Made by a program: the position numbers and the translations under genes. Positions 22,443 to 33,289 of a DNA stretch of 64,000 bases are shown here, piece after piece. Positions within the stretch are counted from its first letter, which is position 1, and each line of letters begins with the position of its first letter. The notes under the pieces were generated by a model. It was not told the DNA's origin, made no database searches, and saw nothing but the letters and a program-made list of their open reading frames with translations. Source of the stretch: Epichloe hybrida (lineage: Eukaryota; Ascomycota; Sordariomycetes; Hypocreales; Clavicipitaceae); NCBI GenBank assembly GCA_019022495.1, contig JAFEKR010000023.1, positions 248,001 through 312,000 of the forward strand. Reading direction: 5' to 3'.

Positions 22443-25400
22443 CTAATCAGTGGTTAACTTCATAACCATAGATAAGCTAGGTATTATAAGAAGAGATATT
22501 TCTATAAATACTACTACTACTACCCCTTATTATACTATAACAGTCATTATAGTAAAGAGGCATAACTATATAAGTATACTAAAGGAAGAGACTAGAATCC
22601 TAGTTGCGGGCTTGTTAGGCTTCTAAGGAATTGATTTATTAACCCTTAGGCTTAGGGATATAACTTCGTTATATTTATCCAGGATATTATTATTAATTAT
22701 TAATTTTATCATCTATTACAAGAAAACTAACTAACTAACCGAATCTATCACTACGAGGTATTTATTTCGAACCCGATGTTAAATAACCTTAGCCAAGCTA
22801 GCTAACACATTTATAACTTCTCTATAAATATTCCCTTTATCTAACAGACCTTCAATCTGTTCGTACAAGTATTTACGGCTTGTTTTTTACCCCCTTTATT
22901 ATTAGTGCTATTTGCCCTGTACTTATTAGCAAGAAAGAGAGATTACCTCCTTCCCTCCTTTTCACAAAAACAGGAAGTGGTAATTCCTATTATTCCCTTA
23001 TTACTTTTCCTGTTATTTTCCGGTTACTTTTAGAACTTCTATTACTTTCTTTATCTCTAGTAATTTATTCTTATTACTACTTTTACTACTTCCGCTGCTT
23101 TTTCTTCCGTTTTTCCTGCTTTCACAACCTTCTAATTTCATTAGAGTAATAACGCTTCTGAAATGCGAAAGAAGAACCTTATAATAGCGACAGGCAAACA
23201 TAGGAGCTTAATTAGTAGTAAAAACAATAAATTAGTAATATTCCTTTTATAGTTAAAGATAGCAGAGGAATCTAGACCTTTAATAAGAGTAAAGGCTACT
23301 AGTAATAGTAAGGCTCTAACTATTACCCCTAAAAGACCCTAAGAGCATAAGTTACCCTTATACCTTTAATAGCTTACTTATAACTTCTCTAGTAATTAGA
23401 AAGAATCCATTAAGCTAAATCTAGAGACTACTATATAGCTTAAGCTTAATAACTAGATTATAAGATTTATTAACCTTAGTAAGCATTAAGGTTAGAGAGA
23501 TAATAACCTATAGGAATTATTCTAAGAAGACTTTAAAGGCTAGTTTAAAGACACCTTTAAAAGGGCATCTAAGGATATTATTAAAGAATTACGTAATTCT
23601 TTATAAGATCACAGTGTCCTTATTAGGTAAGGCCTAGGATATTTAATCCTAGCATTGCTTAAGGAAGTGCTTTATTAAACCTTAATACCCCTTTAGTCAC
23701 AGGAAAGATTATAAAAAAGACCATAATCTTCTAAACCCCTAGAACCTTAATATTAATAGCCCTAATAACCTACCCTAGAAATTAACCTTCCCTAACCCTA
23801 GAGATTGCTTAAACCCTTATAAGAACCCTTATAACAATCCTAATTATATTAACAGCTCTATCTAGATAATTATTATTAAGAACGACTAGTGGACTGTCAT
23901 TTATAATAAATTATGCCTTTATAGTAATTCCCCTCTAAAGATTAGATTATAAAGAAGATCTCGGAGCTTACAAAGATATATAAGGATAGTAACCACTATA
24001 GTAAAAAGCTATATAACTTCTTAATACTAAAGATCACGCTCTTTAAAAACAAGTATAATAGAATTAACCTTTCTTAAACACATTATTAGAAGGCTTTCCC
24101 TATTATATTAATAGGTAATACTAAGTAATACTACCTTAATTACCTCTTTAGGAATAACTATTCCTATAAAGAGATAATTGCTTATATCTATTAATACTTT
24201 AAGATAGAAAGTAACTAGTAATTCTATTACTATAAGTAAAGTAGTATAACACTAAAGAGTATAATTAAGAAAAATCCTAATAAAAGTAAGCTTAAGTGCC
24301 TTAAGATTATATTATTAACCCTTAAGAAAATTCACAGAGGCCTATACCTTACTAAAACAGTAAATACTAAACTCTATAAGTAAGCCTTAAATACTATAGC
24401 TAGTGTGCCTAAATATTAGATAGTAAAATATATACACTCCGTAGGCTTTAAAAGTCTTACTAGAGATCTCCGTAAGGTAATCACTATTACGGAATTAAAT
24501 AAGAAGTCCTCCTAATACCTTTAGTACTAATAAGGAGACCCTTTAGAGGCTATATTCACTAATTATTAGTATAGATAGTAATTATCCCCCCGCAGCAGAG
24601 GAAGTTATTATGGACAGAGCCCTAGGCTAAGCACTAAGCGCTGCTTTATATATAGTAAGAGCGGCTACTAGTCCTCTAATTACTTCACTAAAGAATATTA
24701 AAAGAAAAAGGACTACTAGTAGGCTAGTAAAATATATTATACACCCCCTTTAGAGAAGAGATTCTAGGTATTCCTTACCTCCTATAAAGGGTAGGATAAT
24801 AATAAGCTTAATAAAGGCTTAGGTTAGAATTAGGAATTATATCTTTTAGCCTATACAGAAGCTGAAGATAATGATAATAATATGGAGGAGCTACTATTAA
24901 TAGCACATCTAAGCATCACATAATTCTTCTATTTAGGACTATAGACTAATCATAACGCCACTAATGTTAACGTCCTAGTAACCTTACATAATTAAGCTTT
25001 TTAATACGTATTCCTCAAAAAAGAGCTTTACAAGCTATAAGAGTGTGATAAAGGCTTGATTTACTATGTCTTTAAAGAACGCTATTCTAAAGAGGTCTTC
25101 AGAGGGATTATGCCTAACACTAGTGCTATAGGAAAGTTAACTATAGGAGAGGTATAAGTAAAGGCTCTATTAAGATTAATACCTTTATTAAAGGTAACCC
25201 CTTATAAACCCTAAATTATCACATTTAGCGCTAGATTAGTAGTTACAAAAGGAATCCTTTATATACCTACGGAACTTAGAGAGCTTGAATTCTATATCCT
25301 TAACATAGCTACCCCCTTCCTCTTCTTAATTACTAATATAGATAAGATATAAGTTAAGATTAATAACCTTACTAACGTACTTATCTAAGGTAACAAAACT

Positions 25401-27820
25401 ATACCTATTATGTGACGATAGGGACACCCTTGGTAGTTACTAGAAGCAAGAGAAATAGTTACCTTTTACCTTTTAGAAGGAGATATTTGTTAATTACATT
25501 ATTAACTTAGTTACCTTTCTATTTAACAACTTATAAAGATCCTTCACTAAGCTAGTTATAAAGTTAAACACTAGGTAATTAAGAAATTAACCAAAGTCTA
25601 CTACCATTACCAGATGCACGGAAAGGCCCCTAGCTAATTCAAATTTATAATCAAAGATAACCACGAATTTAACTACAAGATTATCGTTAATATCATGCAG
25701 ATTAATAGCTAACTAGTGCTTTACATTATTAATTTAGTAACCTTATTCTAAGTAGCCTAATTCCTTAATCTAAAGAAGTAAAAGGCTTAAGATATCTAGG
25801 ATGTAATCTGCGAATATTAGATTAATACTTATCTTAGACCTCTAGATTAGATTATCCACGATGCTAGCAATAACTTTGCTTCCGCTAAATTCAGGTATTA
25901 TGCTTAATTAATATTAATTAAAACTAGTAAGATACTAATTAAAGCCTATAATAGCATTAGAAAAGTTAAGAGATACCATAGACCTCTACACTAAGCCTAT
26001 AATATTATTACAGACTTAATTAGAACAGAGCTTACGCTAGAGTAATGCCTCTAAATAGCTATTAAGGCTATTAATAACTCTACAGGCCTAAATAGTATTA
26101 TTCTAACTATACTAGTCTTTAGAGGCTACCTATAGATAATAGATAAGTTACTACTAAGCGTCTTTATTATTTAATATACTAAGGTAATTTATAAGGTAAC
26201 AGATAAAGTTTAACATCTTCTAGCTTTATAGTAGATCTATAATGCCCTTAGAGCCTAGAATAGCCCTAACATAGCACCTATATATTAGCTACCCCTATAG
26301 GCTAATGTATACATGTAGAGAGAGAAAGGTAGCTAGCATAGCCTATATAAGCTGCTTACCACTAACAGAGAGACCTATACTATTAATATACCCTATAGCC
26401 TAGCAAAGTTCTACTCTATAGTAGTAAAGCCCTATTATAAAGACTTATATATTATAAAGGGACTAGAGTAGTAAGAGATAAAGCCTTATAACACGCTAGA
26501 GTAGTAGGAGATAAAGCTTAGTAATATAAAGGAAGAAGTAACTATATAACTAACTACTACTAATAAAAGAGATTCTCTAATAAAAAATAGTAAAAAGCTA
26601 TAGATACTAGCTAAGAGAAAGCGAGGGAGACTAAGAAAGGCCCTTATAGTGTAATTTATAAGTATAGGAGAGTCTGATAAAGAGGCTTATAAAGCCTAAA
26701 AGGCCCTAAGAGGAAGCTATTAAGTTAAAGACTTATTACTATGCCCTAAAGGAATAAAAGTAAGGAAAAGAAAACCTTATAGCCTTAAGAAGGATATTAG
26801 CCTAGTTTAGCTCTATATACTTATAAATAAAGATTAAGAGAAGGCCTTTATTTAAGAGATTATAACTAGAGGGATACTAAGTATAGTATTCCTTATAGTA
26901 AAGGAAGAGGCTAATTAGAACCTTGCCCTTTAGCTTTGCTAAGAAGGAAGGATTATAACCCTAGGGAAACCCTTTAAGTAGTCTAATTAAGCTAAGATTA
27001 ATGCTTTATAAGCTTAGGATGTGTTTAAATTCGTTAAGTTTAACCTAGTGAAGCATAGAGGTCACAGAATCTTTGATTCTCGTATAGTTAGAGAGATTAA
27101 AGGTAAAGGAATAGACTTACTATATAAGAAATCTTGTCTTATTATATAAGGCTATAATAACAAAGGAAAGGAATTCACCCTAACATAATCGCTAATAATA
27201 TAACGTGTAAGCCAATAACTAATCGTGGCTATCGCTCTATTATTAAGAAGAAGAGGTATTTACCTTTGGATTCGCGATATTACATAAGCCTACACTTAAT
27301 TACACACGGTGCTAATAAGGCTAATTATCGTGAGATTACCAAAGCAAATTACATATCTCTTTCTAGAAGGGACTGTAATTAAATTAATTAGACCTCTTTA
27401 TAGGATCATAGAGGCCGGAACCTACTAGTAGGTAACGTACTTCTGTTACCATAGGGATAACCTTAATATAACAACCTTAACCTACAATCCCTGCTTATTA
27501 ATTATAGCCCTGAATAATAAGAATCTCTTTAGTATTATTAGAATACAAACTAATAATACATTAGGCTTAAGTAATAATAACTTCTTCTAAAAAGAAGAGA
27601 AAGAGCTCTAGAAGGCTAATTTCATAGCTAAAGAAAAGCAATAATTAACTACTAAGAACCCCCTTATCTTTAATAGCTATATCTTAACCTAGAACACTAA
27701 TAATTCACTAATCTTAACCTAGAAAGGTTAGAGTTAAAAGATTAAGGAAGTTAATCCTTAATCCTTAATAGTAAAGCAAGATTACATAGAGCAACAAGCG
27801 CAAGGAAGCTATATTATAAC

Positions 27821-28230
27821 CAGAGCTTTGCACTCGTGTAGTGTAGTATTTCTTGTAGTATTTTTATTTATTTTTATATCTAGCTTATAATTTAAGGTAA
27901 TATCCTAAAAATTACGTGATCTTATAGAAGAAAATTCTAAGAAAAATACTATATATAATAGTGGGTCTCAAAGTGGACCCTCGCTCCATAATTTACAAAT
28001 ACTACATTTGTAGTATTTTTTTAGTGCTAAAATGTAGTAAAATGTAGTTTTTCTAATTTGCGGCCCAACGACCCACTTTTAGACCCACTTTTATATATAA
28101 CTACACTGTAGTTTTTAGGTTATTTATCTAATAATCAAAGTTTTATATCTCTATATATTTTCTAAGATTAGATATGAATTATTTGTTAGTAAAAAAAAAA
28201 CTACAAGATGTAGTGTAGTGCAAAGCTCTG
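27821..28230. mobile_element. hAT-type MITE inserted in the nested Copia
   Basis: A 410-bp non-coding element with terminal inverted repeats whose first 14 bases are identical (CAGAGCTTTGCACT). It is flanked by a perfect 8-bp duplication ATTATAAC (27813-27820 and 28231-28238). The CAGAG terminus and 8-bp duplication are hallmarks of the hAT superfamily. Internal sub-repeats (TGGGTCTCAAAGTGG against a reverse copy near 28,070-28,090) suggest a foldback structure. Excising it with one duplication copy restores the Copia frame. It has no transposase, so it depended on an autonomous hAT element elsewhere. It is the youngest insertion in the left nest. Confidence 0.88.
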
Positions 28231-29115
28231 ATTATAACTATATGTTAACTAGAGGCTTTATATAACTTATTAATTATAGCTTAACACTAAGAACCCTCTA
28301 GGGAAGATATTATATACCTTAATAAACGCCTTAAATAGTAGATTAAGAATTAATAACGTAAACTATAATACATTCCTTTAGTTCTTAAAGAGGCAAAGCT
28401 CTTCATGTTCATAGATAGATTACTTGCTAATAACAAGGATTTAAGCTCATAGATCGGATACGTAATTATGATTAGCAATAAGATAATACAAGACAACAAT
28501 ACCTTTATTATAAAAGGCAACATTATTACGTATAGCTTAACAAAGAGTAAGAGAGTTACTTATAGCGCGCTTGCCTCTAAGTTATATAGCATAGTTTAAG
28601 GTATAGATATTACCTACGTGATTTCCACAACTCTACATTAGATCATAGACCAATTAAAGATGCCTCGGATTCCTACAATTCTCTATACTAACTCTTTTTT
28701 ATTATATAAATATCTTATAAAGCTAGGAACCATAAAGGAGAAGAGACTAATAATTAATATCATAGCTCTTTATTAATTATACAAAAGGCATAAGATCTAC
28801 AAAGTCAGGTGAATTAATGGCAACGACAATCCAGCAAACATAATAACTAAATCATCGCCGAATTTATTACTTTCCTCTTTAATTAATTCGAACAAATTAA
28901 TAATTCATATTAAAGGATAGGTAAAGAGACTCGCAATATTAGGAAACAGGAGCTTAGGTAAGGAATAATAGATTAATTTAATTAACTAATGCCATAATAG
29001 CTAATTAGAGCAGCGGATTCCTATTAAGGGATCTACTAGTGTATACTTTCCTTTAATCTGATTTTTATTGTGTTTTTAAGCTCTTTAGCTACAAAGGAAA
29101 AAGAGAGATTGCTAG

Positions 29116-29374
29116 TGTTAATTCCTTTGGATCTTCATTGGTTCAATCATAGCTAAAGACCAGACCAAATTGTGGGTCTAGCGTAATGCACGCGATATGA
29201 TTGGCTGCATCAATTCGCCACCCCCTTTTGTGCCCTATATACGGATTTCGCTTACTTTTCTAGCATCTAGACTTTCCCTCTCTTCTTCCTCTTTCCTAGC
29301 TAGCTAACTAACTATCATCGACTTCGAATTTATACGGGATTTATTACCTGCGCAGGACCTTGGTGCATCCAACA
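29116..29374 (+). repeat. Right LTR of nested Copia, 259 bp
   Basis: Begins TGTTAATTCC, ends GCATCCAACA. Its 3' end is nearly unmutated relative to the left LTR. Confidence 0.95.
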
Positions 29375-29708
29375 AATTCATTAAGCTTATAACGCAACTA
29401 CACTACGTTAATATCTATTATTACTAGCTTTGTTAAGAGGTCATAAAGGGAACCTTTAATATTACCTAGAAGGTAATAAAAGAGATAATTACTAATAGCC
29501 TTATAAAGCCACTAATAGGAAAAGTATTTACGGATTTTAGATAGGCACTAGGGCTTGTATAGTTACTAGATTAAATGCTTAGTACTAACCTAAAAGAGCA
29601 GGAATTACTAGAAGACCCTGCTATAATTAATAATAATTAGATTGTTACAGAGATTGATTTAATTAAATTATTATAGGATACCTTAATTACAGGCCTCCTA
29701 GGGGGATG

Positions 29709-29941
29709 TGTTAGAATCCTGCTGTAAGCGCTTAACCGTATATAGGTAACTTAGACACTAGGACTTACCTAACTAGTTACTTTTCCGGACCTCTAGTAGA
29801 TGCATAGTATAGTTTATATAGGCAGATTACATACCCCATGGTACAGGTACTTAGTTATTTAAACCGTAGTCCGCGCCCTCTTATAGGGTCAGGCAACTCA
29901 ATCCACACCTTCATTTCTGATCCTAGCTGCTCGGTCCAACA
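29709..29941 (+). repeat. Right LTR of outer Copia, 233 bp
   Basis: Begins TGTTAGAATC, ends GGTCCAACA. It ends 457 bp before the ferric reductase ATG, so the gene's far upstream region now consists of LTR. Confidence 0.95.
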
Positions 29942-29946
29942 GAATT

Positions 29947-30398
29947 CATGTGCTAAAAAATACCCTCTTATTTAGTCTAGCTCCTCTGCTCCTGTCCCGT
30001 GATTGCTAATTAATAGCGTGGAGGCAGCCGGCCGACATCACCTCGCCCGGCGATATAATATATCCTGGCTTCTTGACCGCGGCGTTAATGCGACGCCTCT
30101 GTCCGTTCGACTTCACTTTTCATCCATGCTTCTGATGTGAAATGTACAATTGTCAAATCCATCGTCGCAACTGTGAGCGCAATACGCCATTTGCCCAACC
30201 CGACAGCGCCGCATCCTATCGCAAAACCTGCAAATCGCAGACGGCGCCCACTAGAAGCAAGGGCGCGAGCCTTTTTGCTGCCTTTCATGTTGGACTGAGT
30301 CCGGCTCAAGTCTGCGCGTTGTCGCTTACTTAGATGCATATCTGGCCTGTCTCTCGCCCGACAAGTTCTACATTGGAGCTCACAATTCGCTGGTCGAA
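29947..30398 (+). promoter_or_regulatory. Probable promoter and 5' UTR of the ferric reductase gene
   Basis: A 452-bp unique stretch between the Copia target duplication and the ATG. A GCGATATAATATATCC block near 30,051-30,066 is the only TATA-like signal. I see no unambiguous iron-regulator (GATA-type ATCWGATAA) site. Short open frames here overlap on both strands and have no support. Confidence 0.4.
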
Positions 30399-32969
30399 AT
30401 GCCTCCGAGTCTCCAAATTGCCTCGATCCGCGACGCGGCCGCCCAGATCGGCCGCTCCCTATCAGATCTCACCAAGCGCATCAAGGTCCCCGTAACAGCC
30501 ACCAGCCCACCGGGACTTGTTGAAGCAAACATTGTTGACCCCTGGACCCAGTCTGGTAAATACGGCTTGGGATGGACATACTTCGGCCTCGGCCTGATGG
30601 GCTGTGTTCTGCTGGTGCGCGTATGGCACTACTGGCAGGACAAGATTCGTCAGGCCATATACAAACAAGAAGTCGAGGATCACTACCGGGACATGTACAG
30701 CATCGAGGCCGACTACCATTCCGCCATGCAAAGTGGTCAATCGCAGCAGTTCTTCGCGAATGCCCCCGGTCTGGGGAACAATAGCTTCCGCCCCAAAGCG
30801 CACTTTTCTTCTGTTGGCGTCGTCAATGATACCCTGGCTTTGTTTCGATGGGTCTTCTACCGACCTATACCTGACATTGTGTGGAATACACATCGATTCA
30901 CTTTCTCGTCATTGGCAGTCTTGACATGCGGTTTTATCGCCCTCGTCTTTGTCAACTTGTACTGCTTTTTGAAACAACCATTGTACTGGGAGAGCATTCG
31001 ATTTGGATCGCCGCCTGTTGCTATACGATCGGGCATGCTCGCAGTTGCCATGACGCCCTGGATCGTCGTCACTAGTATGAAGGCGAACATTCTCACCATG
31101 GTGATCGGCATTGGACCAGAGCGTCTGAATGTCTTCCATCGTTGGTTGGGGTACATTTGTCTCTTCCTTTCCCTGGTGCATATGGTGCCCTTTTATATCC
31201 AGCCAGTCTGGGAAGACGGCGGTATGACCGTCTTTAACCGCATCTTCCCAGACGGCAGCGGGTTGATTTACGGAACTGGAATTGCCTGTATAGTGCCACT
31301 GATCTGGCTCTGCGTGGCGTCCTTGCCTTGGATCAGAAGAATTGCGTACGAAGTGTTTGTCATTCTTCACATCCCAGCTGGAATCGCCTACGTGGGGCTC
31401 TTGTTCTGGCACACGAAGAATGCGCTCCTAACGTGGGATTACCTTTACGCAACGATTGGCATTTGGGCATTCGCATACTTTTTGAGATTCTTCAAACTTA
31501 ACTGGACTAAGCCTTGGCGTCCTGCGTTCATGGTGGGTGATGAAGCCGCAGTCACGCTCATGTCTGAAAACGCCATCAAGATCACCATTCCCACTCAGAT
31601 GCGCTGGAAGCCAGGCCAATACGTCTACCTCCGAATGCCTGGAATTTCGCTGCTCGAAAACCATCCATTCACCATTTCCTCCCTCTGCAGCGAGGACTTC
31701 CCCTCAAATTACGGTGAGAACTATCGTGACTGCGTGCTCGTTTTCAAGCCCTACAAGGGATTCACTCGCAAAGTTCTGGACACGGCCATCGCCAAGGGAC
31801 CCTTTCACACCTATCGAGCATTCTTGGATGGACCTTATGGTGGCATGCGCAGAGAACTAGCCGCTTTTGATACCTGTATTCTCGTGGCGGGAGGAAGTGG
31901 CATTACCTCGCTGATGTCACAGCTGCTCAATCTCATCAAGCGAATGCGCGATGGCAAGGCCATCACCCGAAAGGTCGTTGTCGTCTGGTCTTTCAAGAGG
32001 TTCGAGGCCATGGACTGGTTCCGCGAAGAGCTGCGCATTTGTCGCGAATCGGCGCCTCCTGAGAGTGTCACCTGCAAGTTCTTCATCACTGGAGCCGTGC
32101 GTCACCGCCTGGGAGGTGTAATGACAGCTCCCATCAATAGCCATAACCCCAGAGCTCTCAATCACATGCTTCACGACAAACTTGACGGGTTTGTGGCTGG
32201 GATCGCCTCGAAACGCAACTCGGCACTCATTCGCGCCGAAGCACAAGGTGACCCAGAACGAGAGCGCGAGCTTCGTGAAGAAAATGAGGACCGCATTACG
32301 GCTTTGCCTCAGCAGAGATACCTGCTACCTCATCAGTACCCTCCATCTCCTCCTGCTCCCCCTTCGGACCGACTCGGACCTAACGGCTTCCCGGAGGATA
32401 AGAAAGTAGACGACGAAGACACCCCCCAACAACCTGATGAGTTTCACTTCCCCTCTCTTCACAAGGAGAATCCCCCTCATTTCAACTATGCTCCTCCCAA
32501 CCCCAACAAACCCCCCTTTGATATCACACAGCCTGAAGACCATGAGAATCTTGTACGGGCCCCTCAATTCGCCCACCTCCGCAACTCCACCATCCCAGAC
32601 GCGACGGGCAGCAAAGAGAGACCAATATCGACCATAGGCCCGCCCGTCGGCTTTGACTTTGGCTTCCCCGAGACACCCACGGAATTCCAAAAGAACCTCA
32701 TGCGATCCGCATTTCCTATACCCCACGAAATCGACGGCGGCTGGAGCATGGAATACGGTCGTCCCGACCTAGGCTACATGCTTAAGGAGTGGGCGACTGG
32801 CGGTTCAGACGGCAGAGGTATCCTCGGCAGAAGAACAGCCGTATTTGTGTGCGGTCCTCCGTCCATGAGAGTCGGGGTTGCAACCACGGTAGCGAGGTTG
32901 CAGGCTGAAATCTGGGGAGACGACGAGCTGGAAGAGATTTTCTTGCACACGGAGAATTATGCTCTGTGA
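30399..32969 (+). CDS. Ferric-reductase-type transmembrane oxidoreductase (FRE/NOX superfamily)
   Basis: Single exon, 856 residues. A membrane flavocytochrome that passes electrons from NADPH via FAD and two haems across the membrane, typically to Fe(III) or Cu(II) for uptake. A first membrane segment is at about 58-77, followed by the ferric reductase core from about 165 to 365. It has two histidine pairs with the diagnostic 13-residue spacing: H247/H261 and H324/H338. The FAD motif HPFTISS is at 422-428 and the NADPH glycine motif GGSGIT at 498-503; CGPPSMR near the C-terminus closes the nucleotide domain. About residues 585-780 form a charged and proline-rich insertion inside the NADPH domain, much longer than in yeast Fre1. 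No signal peptide is obvious. The substrate is not determined by sequence. It stands in a gene island between two retroelement nests but has normal GC-rich codon use and no premature stops. Confidence 0.92.
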   Translation: MPPSLQIASIRDAAAQIGRSLSDLTKRIKVPVTATSPPGLVEANIVDPWTQSGKYGLGWTYFGLGLMGCVLLVRVWHYWQDKIRQAIYKQEVEDHYRDMYSIEADYHSAMQSGQSQQFFANAPGLGNNSFRPKAHFSSVGVVNDTLALFRWVFYRPIPDIVWNTHRFTFSSLAVLTCGFIALVFVNLYCFLKQPLYWESIRFGSPPVAIRSGMLAVAMTPWIVVTSMKANILTMVIGIGPERLNVFHRWLGYICLFLSLVHMVPFYIQPVWEDGGMTVFNRIFPDGSGLIYGTGIACIVPLIWLCVASLPWIRRIAYEVFVILHIPAGIAYVGLLFWHTKNALLTWDYLYATIGIWAFAYFLRFFKLNWTKPWRPAFMVGDEAAVTLMSENAIKITIPTQMRWKPGQYVYLRMPGISLLENHPFTISSLCSEDFPSNYGENYRDCVLVFKPYKGFTRKVLDTAIAKGPFHTYRAFLDGPYGGMRRELAAFDTCILVAGGSGITSLMSQLLNLIKRMRDGKAITRKVVVVWSFKRFEAMDWFREELRICRESAPPESVTCKFFITGAVRHRLGGVMTAPINSHNPRALNHMLHDKLDGFVAGIASKRNSALIRAEAQGDPERERELREENEDRITALPQQRYLLPHQYPPSPPAPPSDRLGPNGFPEDKKVDDEDTPQQPDEFHFPSLHKENPPHFNYAPPNPNKPPFDITQPEDHENLVRAPQFAHLRNSTIPDATGSKERPISTIGPPVGFDFGFPETPTEFQKNLMRSAFPIPHEIDGGWSMEYGRPDLGYMLKEWATGGSDGRGILGRRTAVFVCGPPSMRVGVATTVARLQAEIWGDDELEEIFLHTENYAL

Positions 32970-33289
32970 GAGACGAGAGGAATCGAATGACTACTGTTTT
33001 CCTTGGGCCACAGAGGATCTGTACATGAGGCTTTTCTCCCCACAGCAAGGCTGCACTACAATGATGTGCTTTTGGTGTTTTGTGTGGTTTATACCTTAGC
33101 CGATCAATAAAACTCCAACGTTTTTTTTTTTTTCAAGTTCCTAAATTATATGCCTTGGAATAACGGCTGGTCCGGTTTTTTTGTGCTTATATCTAGTATT
33201 GTATGCGACGTGCGCTTTGTTTCGCATCTCTGCTAAACATGTGGTTTTTTGCTACCTTTGCGCTCGCCGTTATTTCGAAACTCTTACGA
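32970..33289. other. 3' flank of the ferric reductase gene
   Basis: Contains CAATAAAACTCC near 33,106-33,117, a likely polyadenylation signal, followed by a T14 run. No gene seen. Confidence 0.45.

Larger units (their letters stand above)
22184..29374 (+). mobile_element. RIP-degraded Copia retrotransposon nested in the RNase H region of the outer Copia
   Basis: Bounded by 259-bp LTRs with AATTC target duplications (22179-22183 and 29375-29379); 7.2 kb including a 410-bp MITE. Joining the flanks restores the host frame (KEEF then IKL). Plus-strand remnants include a gag-like region (about 23,300-24,900), an integrase with a C-terminal part near 26,330-26,420 (a KFYSIVVKPYYKD-like stretch), and reverse transcriptase from about 26,850 to 27,820. 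RT and RNase H then continue from 28,239 to about 28,930. A purine tract (AAAGGAAAAAGAGAGA) precedes the right LTR. The integrase-then-RT order supports Copia. The internal length (6.7 kb) is on the long side for Copia. Confidence 0.88.
17313..29941 (+). mobile_element. RIP-degraded Ty1/Copia LTR retrotransposon (outer element of the left nest)
   Basis: Bounded by 233-bp LTRs and a GAATT target duplication (17308-17312 and 29942-29946). Total 12.6 kb, or about 5.4 kb without the nested insert, a normal Copia size. No open frame survives, but motif remnants lie in Copia order on the plus strand: a retroviral-type protease site near 19,070-19,110, a pre-integrase HLGKD-like motif near 19,478-19,505, integrase core near 19,640-19,900, and reverse transcriptase from about 20,990. 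The catalytic-box remnant FYVNNL is near 21,403. RNase H begins near 21,900 and is interrupted at 22,183, then resumes at 29,375 and continues to about 29,580. A purine tract (AGGGGGA) abuts the right LTR. Integrase before RT defines Copia. Stops and TpA steps throughout indicate RIP. Confidence 0.93.

Noticed and set aside
22880..23201. Open frames of 60-90 codons on both strands inside the nested Copia
   Set aside because: They are Leu/Ile/Phe- and Ser/Lys-rich chance frames in AT-rich DNA of a RIP-mutated gag leader region, on both strands at once and with no motif.
30085..30339. 84-codon minus-strand frame in the ferric reductase upstream region
   Set aside because: It overlaps an equally long plus-strand frame, lacks motifs and lies where the promoter and 5' UTR should be.
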